Shown here one piece after another: positions 8,967-15,859 of a stretch of DNA of 57,941 bases (positions within the stretch are counted from its first letter, which is position 1; each line of letters starts with the position of its first letter). Under the pieces are notes generated by a model. It worked only from the letters and a program-made list of their open reading frames with translations, was not told where the DNA came from and did no database searches. Source of the DNA: Candidatus Rifleibacteriota bacterium (lineage in GTDB: Bacteria > Riflebacteria > Ozemobacteria > Ozemobacterales > Ozemobacteraceae); contig JAKQKW010000391.1 in the NCBI GenBank assembly GCA_029560455.1, positions 1-57,941 on the forward strand. The letters are read 5' to 3'. A program made the position numbers and the translations under genes.

Positions 8967-9066
8967 AGGTCATTTATACCCCAAAATGCTGCTCTAAGCT
9001 TTTTATTGACTGAGCAGTTTTTTGCAGTTTCAGATTTTGTGGCCTTTATTAATTTTTACCGGCAAA

Positions 9067-9104
9067 TAAAAAACCGCCCGGCTTCTTTAACCGGGCGGTT
9101 TTGT
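9067..9104. terminator. Bidirectional terminator
   Basis: AAACCGCCCGG (9071-9081) pairs with CCGGGCGGTTT (9091-9101) across a 9-base loop. T runs lie on both sides, so it can serve the minus-strand LysM gene and stop any read-through from the RNA gene. Confidence 0.9.
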
Positions 9105-9118
9105 TTAATCTATTGTTT

Positions 9119-10531
9119 TTAATCCTGGCGGTAATTCAGACCAAGCATCAGGCCGTAATCGCGTTTGTAGCCCCATTCTGACTGAACGGCAAACGGCACG
9201 CCGACCGAAAACTGCCAGTTTTCGTTGAACCAGGCGAGGCCGAGCAGCATGTCGACATTGTTGCCATCGGGGCCCTTTTCCATTGTCCATGATGGCGCAT
9301 CGATTTCAGCCAGGGCGACGCAGTTCGGATCGAGCAGATACTCAAGACTGGCGCGCGGGTTGATTTTTGAGATACCGTCGCGCGGGTCATTGGCGAGGGT
9401 AAGGTTGAGATGGCTGTTCCAGCGGCTGGTAAGCTGCCGTGAATAGGCGCCACCGATCTGGAACCAGGCGCCGCGGGTCGCTTCAGCCGGTCCGATCTGT
9501 ACGCCGGCGCGGGTTTTGTCAGTCATGTTCAGCATCGGCTGATGGTAATTGCCTGATGCAAAACGCCCTTCAAAATGCAGGCTGACAGCCTGAAAGCCGG
9601 CGTAATCACGCCATATCTGATAACCGACGCGCAGGGCCGGGTCATGCATGCCGTTGAATGAAACATTATTTGCGAGCCCGGTGCGGCTGACTTCCCATGA
9701 CTGAACCGGTATGGTCAGGCCGGCCATCAATTTGTGCCGTAGAAATAGAACATTCATCGGCATTACCCACTGACTGCCAGACATTTCGAAACCGTTGAAA
9801 TTGAATTTTCTGTAACTGTCGTAACGGGGCTGAATACCAACTATCAGCGCCCGTTCTTCCTGATACCAGGCACTTTCAGTATTGAAAAGCCCATGAAAGC
9901 CTTTGGCATTGGCAAAATACTGGCTGACTTTTCCAGTCTTGATGTCTTCAGGCAGTTTGAGGTCCGTATTGACGAATCTGGGCGCCGGCATCTCGTCTGC
10001 CGGTGTTTCAGGGTCGGTAACCGCCATTTCTTTTACCGGATTTTCATCGTCTTCGGGCAGAATGTTGTCAAAAACGCTTTTATTGCCGGCCGCATCGAGA
10101 AACGACAGGTCGACCTTTTCAACCGGCTGCGTAACCGGGTCAGAGACTGTGCTTTTCGAAATCCCACCTGTTGAAAATACTGATTTCGGCCCGGGTGTTT
10201 CAAGATCGTCGAGTTTTGCATCGACGGGCATTCTCAATCTGCTGCCGATTTCAAGACGGCTTGGTTTAATCCCTGGGTTGGCGTCGGTGATTTCTTTCCA
10301 GCGCTCGGAAGAGCCAAGATATTTTGCGGCTATTCTGGCGAGGGTATCGCCTTTTTTGACCGTGTAGTAACCAGAAAAGCTGACTTCGCTGTCGGTTGAA
10401 GTTTTTTCTGGACCGCAGTTAGCTGGCGCAGCAAAGCTGGCTCCCGGCCCGGAAATCATTCCGAGGCTCAGAAGCAGGGCGATGGTGCTCCTGAATGCGC
10501 CTTTTTTCTTATTCAGCCCTTCTTTCGACAA
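9119..10531 (-). CDS. LysM-domain outer-membrane/envelope protein
   Basis: 470 residues with a likely signal peptide (to about residue 35, ASFAAPANC). A LysM domain lies at about residues 55-102 (YYTVKKGDTLARIAAKYLG, then LEIGSRLRMP), a fold that binds peptidoglycan sugars. A low-complexity linker follows (about 105-200). The C-terminal 260 residues have alternating beta strands rich in aromatic residues and glycine (RAGVQIGPAEATRGAWFQIGG), like a small outer-membrane barrel. It could tie the outer membrane to the wall. The start is the codon TTG at 10531 without a good ribosome site, and no ATG is available between the upstream stop and the signal sequence, so the exact N terminus is uncertain. 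Confidence 0.75.
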   Translation of the reverse strand: MSKEGLNKKKGAFRSTIALLLSLGMISGPGASFAAPANCGPEKTSTDSEVSFSGYYTVKKGDTLARIAAKYLGSSERWKEITDANPGIKPSRLEIGSRLRMPVDAKLDDLETPGPKSVFSTGGISKSTVSDPVTQPVEKVDLSFLDAAGNKSVFDNILPEDDENPVKEMAVTDPETPADEMPAPRFVNTDLKLPEDIKTGKVSQYFANAKGFHGLFNTESAWYQEERALIVGIQPRYDSYRKFNFNGFEMSGSQWVMPMNVLFLRHKLMAGLTIPVQSWEVSRTGLANNVSFNGMHDPALRVGYQIWRDYAGFQAVSLHFEGRFASGNYHQPMLNMTDKTRAGVQIGPAEATRGAWFQIGGAYSRQLTSRWNSHLNLTLANDPRDGISKINPRASLEYLLDPNCVALAEIDAPSWTMEKGPDGNNVDMLLGLAWFNENWQFSVGVPFAVQSEWGYKRDYGLMLGLNYRQD

Positions 10532-10616
10532 AAAATGATTAAAATCTTTTCCATCACCAATATCGACAGGGCCAGAAAATTCTTTAACCTTTTATTAAAA
10601 AAATTGTTTTCATTTC

Positions 10617-10649
10617 CGGCAGACTTAAAAAAGATTCAACAATCTGCCG
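10617..10649. promoter_or_regulatory. Inverted repeat just upstream of the SH3-TPR gene
   Basis: CGGCAGA (10617-10623) and TCTGCCG (10643-10649) form a perfect 7-base inverted repeat with a 19-base A/T-rich centre, ending 14 bases before the ATG at 10664. It may be an operator or an mRNA hairpin. The gene has no visible Shine-Dalgarno sequence, which makes a control role possible. Confidence 0.4.
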
Positions 10650-10663
10650 ACTAAACAATTGCT

Positions 10664-12045
10664 ATGACACGAAAAACACTGTTAACTGTTCTCCTGGCGT
10701 CGCTTCTGGCAGTTGCCTATACCGGGCGGGCAACCAGCTCATCGCTTGGTATGGCTGTGGTTCTGTCTGGTGGAGCCAACTTTCGTATGGCGCCAGACAT
10801 TAAAAGCCGTCTGATCAAAACTCTGCCGCGAGGCACCGAAGTTGAACTGATGGCCGATGTTAACGGGTCCTGGTTCAGGGCCAGCCACGATGGCCGAACC
10901 GGCTACATTCATAATTCCCGGGTTGAATACCAGATCGGCACCCCGCTGCCACAGAAGGCGATCTTTCGTGGCGCACTCGTTACCGCCCGTCAGGAAGCGG
11001 TGGTCGCTTTTTCCAGCAAAAACTGGTCAGAGGTGATCAGACTGCTTCACCCATGGTCAGATCATCACGCTGTCGAGTTCAACGACCTGTTTATGCTTGG
11101 CATGGCGTTTCTCGAAGTAAAACAGCCTGATAACGCACTTGTTACCTTCGAGCAGGCGATTGCAAGACACAGAGGCGCCATAGATACTGCTTATATTGAA
11201 GCCCATCGGCATCTCGGGGTTCTCTATCTGCAGCTCAAGCAATGGGAACTGGCTGTCGAAACTTATCAGCGGCTCATCGATCGCATGCCGGTGCTGGTCT
11301 GGGCAATGCTCGGAAAAGGTGAAGCTCTGGTTGCCGGTGGCAAAGTTCAGGAAGCGGTGGTCGAATACACCCGCGCCGTTCATTGTGAGCCTGAAAACCC
11401 CCCGAACCTTATGTGAAACTCGGCAATGCCTTCATGGTCAGCAAAGACTATAAAAATGCCATAAAAAGCTACCGCATGGCTCTGCAGAAGCGCAATTCGC
11501 ATGAAGATGCCATTATCGGCCTTTCTGACGCTTATATAAAAACCGGGCATGTTGATACCGCGAGAAAACTTCTTGTTAAGGCGAATGCTGCCAGCCCTGA
11601 GTTTGTAAAAGTCCGCCGTGCTCTCGCCGAACTCGAACGTGGCGAAAAGGTGCAGCTGCAGCTCGATCAGGCCCGCCGCGAATTCAAAACCCTGTCTGAA
11701 CAGATGGAACTTTCCGGTGTCGTTCCCCTCGAAGTATCTGTAATAGCCAGAGTTAGACCTCATCTCTACGAAGTGCGCCTGCCTTCGGGCAAACACGCAC
11801 TGCTGCGCACCGAAACCCCAAAACTTGCCGAAACTGACGGAAGTCTCAGCGTTCTCGCCACCAGACATGCCGATGCCCGTGTTCAGGCAGAGTTGAAAAA
11901 GAAAACCGACGCCGAAGATGTGCCGTATTTCAGGCAAATCAGCGAACGTGACCAGCTTGCCTTCGAAAACATGCGCTTTAAACAGGAACAGAAAAAACGC
12001 CTGATCGCCCAGTTCGAAAGACAGCTGGCAGCCCCGACAAACTGA
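10664..12045 (+). CDS. Exported SH3-like/TPR protein, frameshifted at a C6 run
   Basis: The first frame has a signal peptide (1-26), a bacterial SH3-like domain (about 30-90; ANFRMAPDIKSRLIKTLPRGTEVEL, WF, GYIH) and TPR units, but stops at 11416 after PENPPNLM. The next frame, from about 11400, carries on the TPR pattern without a break (KLGNAFMVSKDYKNAIKSY) and then a C-terminal charged region to 12045. The junction is the C6 run at 11398-11403. One more C gives PENPPEPYVKLGN and a 460-residue protein. SH3-like domains of this type usually bind peptidoglycan or peptides, and TPRs mediate protein contacts. An envelope scaffold is likely but the role is unknown. Confidence 0.75.
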
Positions 12046-12067
12046 TTATTTAAGCCTCTTAGTCTGG

Positions 12068-12106
12068 AAGGCCGCACCCGACAACGGTGCGGCCTTCTGC
12101 TTTTGC
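12068..12106 (+). terminator. Rho-independent terminator after the SH3-TPR gene
   Basis: AAGGCCGCACC (12068-12078) pairs perfectly with GGTGCGGCCTT (12086-12096) across a 7-base loop, followed by CTGCTTTTG. It lies 23 bases after the stop and so supports 12045 as the true end of the frameshifted gene. Confidence 0.85.
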
Positions 12107-12125
12107 GCAGGCTTGAATTAGGCCT

Positions 12126-12368
12126 TTATTTTTGTACTGCGATTGTTTTGTTTGTCTTAATCTTATCTTCGAATTCTTCGATAGTAATAGTTTTGCCGGC
12201 TTTGCTGTCTTTCAGCGCATGCCTGGCAAGAACGTCGAAAGGATTCTCGGCTTTTGCCAGCTTTAAAATGTTGTTTTTGTCGGTTTCAATAAAAAAAATA
12301 TCGCCGGCCTCAATGTGCAGCATTGCCCTGAGCTCTTGTGGCAGCGACAATCTGCCTTTGTGGTTCAT
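12126..12368 (-). CDS. AbrB/SpoVT-type transcription regulator or MazE-like antitoxin
   Basis: 80 residues. Residues 1-38 (NHKGRLSLPQELRAMLHIEAGD, then ILKLA) match the swapped-hairpin AbrB/SpoVT DNA-binding domain. This is found in transition-state regulators and in MazE/VapB-type antitoxins. The remaining 40 residues, with an ITIEEFEDKI helix, resemble the toxin-binding tail of antitoxins, but no toxin gene adjoins it. The domain begins almost at the ATG, so its first strand is very short; the in-frame stop upstream rules out a longer form with this start type. A cluster of palindromic sites lies upstream and may be its own operator. Confidence 0.75.
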   Translation of the reverse strand: MNHKGRLSLPQELRAMLHIEAGDIFFIETDKNNILKLAKAENPFDVLARHALKDSKAGKTITIEEFEDKIKTNKTIAVQK

Positions 12369-12408
12369 GGCCGCAGTCGCGGCAGGCTTGTTCTATCCTG
12401 GGGCGCAT

Positions 12409-12499
12409 AATTGCATTCGCGATGTGGGTACAGTTCCATGTTAAAAGATATTCAATTCCATGCGCGGTTGCAATTGCAATCTAGAAGTTTAATGCAATT
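12409..12499. promoter_or_regulatory. Cluster of TGCAATT/AATTGCA sites overlapping the promoter of the AbrB-like gene
   Basis: The heptamer AATTGCA or its complement occurs at 12409-12415, 12469-12475, 12472-12478 and 12493-12499. The middle two form the 12-base palindrome TTGCAATTGCAA (12468-12479). On the minus strand TTGCAA (12473-12468), a 17-base spacer and TATCTT (12450-12445) make a plausible promoter, so the palindrome overlaps its -35. This is the arrangement expected for autorepression by an AbrB-family protein; that is inference. Confidence 0.55.
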
Positions 12500-12515
12500 G
12501 CCCTGGGAGTCCGGG

Positions 12516-13436
12516 TTATTTTCGGGTGAGGGGTTTTCGTGGTCGGCGAGCGGGAGCGTAAGGCTTCACCGGTTCGGCGAGGCGGTTTTTATCGGCAGCG
12601 AGCTTTTTGACCTGCTCGATGGTCAGGCTGGTATACCTGGTAACTGCCTCAACCGGCAGTTTATCATCCAGCATTTTCAGGGCTGTCTGCTCGAGTGCTT
12701 CTTCACGGCCCTCTTCACGGGCAGTATCGAGTGAATTCTTCAGGTCGCGATAGACCTTAAGACTGTCTTCGTAGGCCCTGGCCTCTTCTGGAGTAAATCT
12801 TGCAATCTCGGCAGCGGCAAACAGCTTTCTGAAGATACGATCCTTGAGCTTTTCAGGGATATCGTGCAGGCGTTCAAGGTTTTTCAGAACATAGAGCCAT
12901 TTGTCAAAACGGCTTTCGAGCTGCTCGAGAGTTTTTTCAAACTTCGGCATCTCAAGATAAACGAAGGTGAGCTTGTCGTAAAAGACCTTGAAAGTTTCAA
13001 TATCTGAAAGCTTGATGTCGTAACGGTATTTATTCGAGTCATGCCGGTCTTCGTCGAAAACGAAGTCAAGAATGGCAACAGTATACACAGCCTTCAGCTC
13101 GAAATCCCAGTCGCCCGCTTTGCCCTGCTCGGCTATCGGAAAGGTCGAATAATAGAGGGTGCGGTCTTTAAAAAACTTCTGTTTCGACTTCTGAATCTCA
13201 ACTATAAATTTTTCACCATTTTCATTTTCACAGTAAAGATCGTAAACGGCGCGTCGGTCGGCTTCAGAACGGCCGAGATGCTCGTTTTTGAGGTAGGTCA
13301 GACTTTTTATGCTGCCCTGCTCTTTTTTGAGGAGCTGATTGAGAAAGTCGACAAGCAGATCTTTGTTATACTCTTCACCGAACAGTTTCTTGAAACCAAA
13401 ATCGGTGAACGGGTTCAGGTAGGTGGCCGGCTGCAT
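12516..13436 (-). CDS. Rpn-family recombination-promoting nuclease / PD-(D/E)XK putative transposase
   Basis: 306 residues; ATG 13436 follows GAGGTA. The N-terminal pattern LNPFTDFGFKKLFGEE, then DLLVDFLNQLL, is the hallmark of the Rpn/PDDEXK_2 family. The nuclease motif is Asp66 (AVYDLYCEN), Glu80 and Gln82 (FIVEIQK). The family promotes RecA-independent recombination in E. coli and is widespread and variable in copy number. A coiled segment with AREEGREEALEQ is typical of its C-terminal part. The last 25 residues are basic and proline-rich. It lies in a short accessory segment next to the AbrB-like gene. Confidence 0.88.
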   Translation of the reverse strand: MQPATYLNPFTDFGFKKLFGEEYNKDLLVDFLNQLLKKEQGSIKSLTYLKNEHLGRSEADRRAVYDLYCENENGEKFIVEIQKSKQKFFKDRTLYYSTFPIAEQGKAGDWDFELKAVYTVAILDFVFDEDRHDSNKYRYDIKLSDIETFKVFYDKLTFVYLEMPKFEKTLEQLESRFDKWLYVLKNLERLHDIPEKLKDRIFRKLFAAAEIARFTPEEARAYEDSLKVYRDLKNSLDTAREEGREEALEQTALKMLDDKLPVEAVTRYTSLTIEQVKKLAADKNRLAEPVKPYAPARRPRKPLTRK

Positions 13437-13734
13437 GCAGATACCTCAACAGAAGTTTTTCGGGGTTGCCTCAGTATAATTCGGTTAACCGGCCAGGTCA
13501 ATTGTTCCATGCGGAAACATCAGACTCTGGTCAGATTGAATGTCATGACGATACTGTTGTACCCGAGCCAAAAAATATTTACTTGCCTGGGCTGTTTTAT
13601 AAAATAATTTGCTTGATGGTTGCTTGATTGTGAAATAGTCACAATCGCGAAGACCCCATGCATTACGTTTAGCCCATCCCTGTAATTTTCCAGGAATGGG
13701 CTAAACAGCAGAAAACAGCGAAAAAAGTTTGAAC
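13437..13734. other. Intergenic stretch with one strong hairpin
   Basis: No gene is visible. The only structure is GTTTAGCCCAT (13667-13677) paired with ATGGGCTAAAC (13696-13706), a perfect 11-bp stem with a further CTG/CAG pairing in the loop. There is no T run on either side. It may be an atypical terminator for the minus-strand TPR gene that ends at 13735, or a small palindromic repeat. Confidence 0.55.
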
Positions 13735-14799
13735 TTACTGGCCGCCGCCGGCGAGGCGGGCTTTGGCGGCGCGGGCTTCGATCTGGTCACGGCCGTCGTC
13801 TTTTTCGATGACTTTCTGATACCAGAGCTGGGCGTCGGCGGTGCGGCCGATGGCCTGCAGAGCGTCAGCGAATTCGAGAGCCCTGACCATGTAAACCTTG
13901 TCGTCGGCCGGTTCGGGGTCGCGGGTGAACAGCTCTTCGTAAAGCGCCACGAGTTTGTCGTTCTGGCCTGACTTCTGGCAGGCGACCATCAGGCGGTTCT
14001 TCGCATCGGGCATCAGCGGTGTGTCGGGGTACTGCTTCAGCAGATGTTCGAGCACGGCGATGACATTGTTGTAATCTGGCGGATCTTCGCCGAGCAGATA
14101 GAGATTCGACAGGCGCCAGCAGGATTCCTGGGCCTGGTCGGTCTGCGGGCAGCGCTCGATGACCTGTTTGTGCAGTTCCTTGAAGGTGTCGAGTTCCCAT
14201 TTTTCCAGGCCGGTCATCTCAGTATACAGCTTGACTGCCAGCTCTTTCTGTTCTTCGAGACTCAAAGGGCTCGATGCGTTATAGGCACCGTCGGCCGAGG
14301 GGTTGTAGGCCTGTGCCGAATCATCGGTGGTCGAGGGCAGAGTTTCGGTTTCAGAAGCGACAGAAACAGCTTCGTTGCCGCCGTCTTCGCCCTTGTTGAC
14401 GCTTTCGAGCCATTTCGTGGCGAAGGCGTTCTTCGCGTCTTTTGCGAGAACTTCTTCGAAAACCTTCTTCGCGCCTTCTTTATCGCCCTTTCTGAACTTG
14501 ATCAGACCCATGAGATTTTTGATCGACAGGCTGTCAGGATAGGTTTCGAGGCCCTTGTTGAGAACCGTTTCGGCATTGTCATATTTCTGCAGTTTGCCGA
14601 GCAGCGAGGCCGATTCGACATAGAGATCTTCGCTCGGTGTTTCCTTAAGTGCGGTTTTATAGAGCTGCAGGGCTTCATCGAACTTTTTGGCGCTCTGCAG
14701 GGCCCGGCCCTTCTTCAAAATTTCTTCAGAAGCGGCGAGCGGCGCGTTCATGAGCAGAACCGCCGCCAGAATCAATGCCAGAAACCTGAATTTATACAT
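13735..14799 (-). CDS. Exported TPR protein, last gene of minor-pilin operon A
   Basis: 354 residues. ATG 14799 follows AGGAGG. Signal peptide 1-23 (ending LAASEE), TPR units at about 24-130 (ALQLYKTALKETPSEDLYV), an acidic/Ser-rich linker (about 135-180), and more TPR-like helices at about 185-350, including a YbgF-like 'ERCPQTDQAQESCWRLS' and 'QYPDTPLMPDAKNRL' arrangement. It follows three prepilin-like genes with a 15-base gap, so a role as an assembly or stabilising factor for the pilin-like proteins in the periplasm is likely, as PilF/Tgl-type TPR proteins do for pili. Confidence 0.75.
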   Translation of the reverse strand: MYKFRFLALILAAVLLMNAPLAASEEILKKGRALQSAKKFDEALQLYKTALKETPSEDLYVESASLLGKLQKYDNAETVLNKGLETYPDSLSIKNLMGLIKFRKGDKEGAKKVFEEVLAKDAKNAFATKWLESVNKGEDGGNEAVSVASETETLPSTTDDSAQAYNPSADGAYNASSPLSLEEQKELAVKLYTEMTGLEKWELDTFKELHKQVIERCPQTDQAQESCWRLSNLYLLGEDPPDYNNVIAVLEHLLKQYPDTPLMPDAKNRLMVACQKSGQNDKLVALYEELFTRDPEPADDKVYMVRALEFADALQAIGRTADAQLWYQKVIEKDDGRDQIEARAAKARLAGGGQ

Positions 14800-14814
14800 G
14801 ACAGAACCTCCTGG

Positions 14815-15372
14815 TTACTTTGCCTTTTTTCTTAGATTGCCTATTTTAAGCTCGGATTCGACACAAGTCGAGTAAAACTGACAGGCGATCGACAGGGTCG
14901 AAGCCTTGCCACCGCCCTTTTCGTCTGAAATCAGCTGCATGACGACGTTGAGAAAGTTGAACCGGCCGGCCTCGTCGATCTGGGGCTTGAACATGAACGA
15001 CTTGACCTGCCGCGCCCCATGAAAATTCGATTCTTTGCCCTGCTCGTTGCGGAACAGCGTCGCCTTGTCTTTATCGTAGGTATATCTGATCTTCTTCTCG
15101 TCGCCGTCGCGAATGGCGTAGAACGAAAACGAATTCTCGTTACATTCAGCCGGTATGATGCGTTTGAGCGAACGAACGTCGGTTCTGATGCGTTCGACGA
15201 TGTTATCCATCAGGCGCTGAATGTTGAGCATGTCGGTGCCCTTCTTGAAATGCCTGGTGGTGCGGTTCATGATCAGCATCGCCATTGTCAGCACCATGCT
15301 CGAAATCGCCACGACGATGACGATTTCCATCATCGTGACCCCGCGGCGGCCGTTATCAGGTCTTTCAGCCAT
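14815..15372 (-). CDS. Prepilin-like minor pilin, PilW/GspJ type
   Basis: 185 residues. Residues about 9-36 give a class III prepilin leader and hydrophobic helix (GRRGVTMMEIVIVVAISSMVL) with the conserved Glu+5 and an expected prepilin-peptidase cut before VTMME. The C-terminal part is soluble, with the 'IVERIRTDVRSL' helix and late beta strands seen in PilW/GspJ proteins. It overlaps the upstream PilV-like gene by eight bases. The product would sit in the inner membrane or at the tip of a pilus/pseudopilus. Confidence 0.8.
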   Translation of the reverse strand: MAERPDNGRRGVTMMEIVIVVAISSMVLTMAMLIMNRTTRHFKKGTDMLNIQRLMDNIVERIRTDVRSLKRIIPAECNENSFSFYAIRDGDEKKIRYTYDKDKATLFRNEQGKESNFHGARQVKSFMFKPQIDEAGRFNFLNVVMQLISDEKGGGKASTLSIACQFYSTCVESELKIGNLRKKAK

Positions 15373-15859
15373 TGCGCTCTCCGAACTTCAGCACCGACAG
15401 CTTGACCGACTGCTCGCTCTTCTCGTCTGACTCGTCAACCCGGTAAAAAACCTCGAGGTCGAGCCTGAGAATACGCGCCGGCTCGTCCTGTGAGTAGCCG
15501 AACTGATACCTGAAATGGCGAAACGAGGTTTCCATGTCTTTTTTGATGCCGTCTTCCTGCAGTGAATTAAGCGTCTTTTTCAGGTCTTCGTCGTCGAGAA
15601 CCTTCATTTTGCCTCTGCCCGAAAGCTTTTTGATCTTTTCGAGGCACTCTTTATATGGCAGACCCAGCAGACTATCGAGGAAACTGGCCGCAATCTGCCC
15701 GGCCATCATGTGTTTGCCGACCGAATATGCTCCGCGTGTCTGCGTCGTGCCCATCCACATCAAAGGCAGCATCGCCAGCCCGAAAATGGTGACGCCGACC
15801 AGCAGCTCGATCATTGACATGCCGTGTCTGCGAAAGTTTCTGCTATTCATCGTCGTCAT
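15365..15859 (-). CDS. Prepilin-like minor pilin, PilV/GspI type
   Basis: 164 residues. The leader RRHGMSMIELLVGVTIFGLAMLP (about 10-32) carries Gly-1 and Glu+5, typical of prepilin-peptidase substrates. The soluble part is short and Lys/Glu-rich, and a second ATG (MNSRN) three codons in is an alternative start. It overlaps both neighbours (17 bases with the PilX-like gene, 8 with the PilW-like gene), which points to tight co-expression of fixed amounts. Confidence 0.8.
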   Translation of the reverse strand: MTTMNSRNFRRHGMSMIELLVGVTIFGLAMLPLMWMGTTQTRGAYSVGKHMMAGQIAASFLDSLLGLPYKECLEKIKKLSGRGKMKVLDDEDLKKTLNSLQEDGIKKDMETSFRHFRYQFGYSQDEPARILRLDLEVFYRVDESDEKSEQSVKLSVLKFGERNG

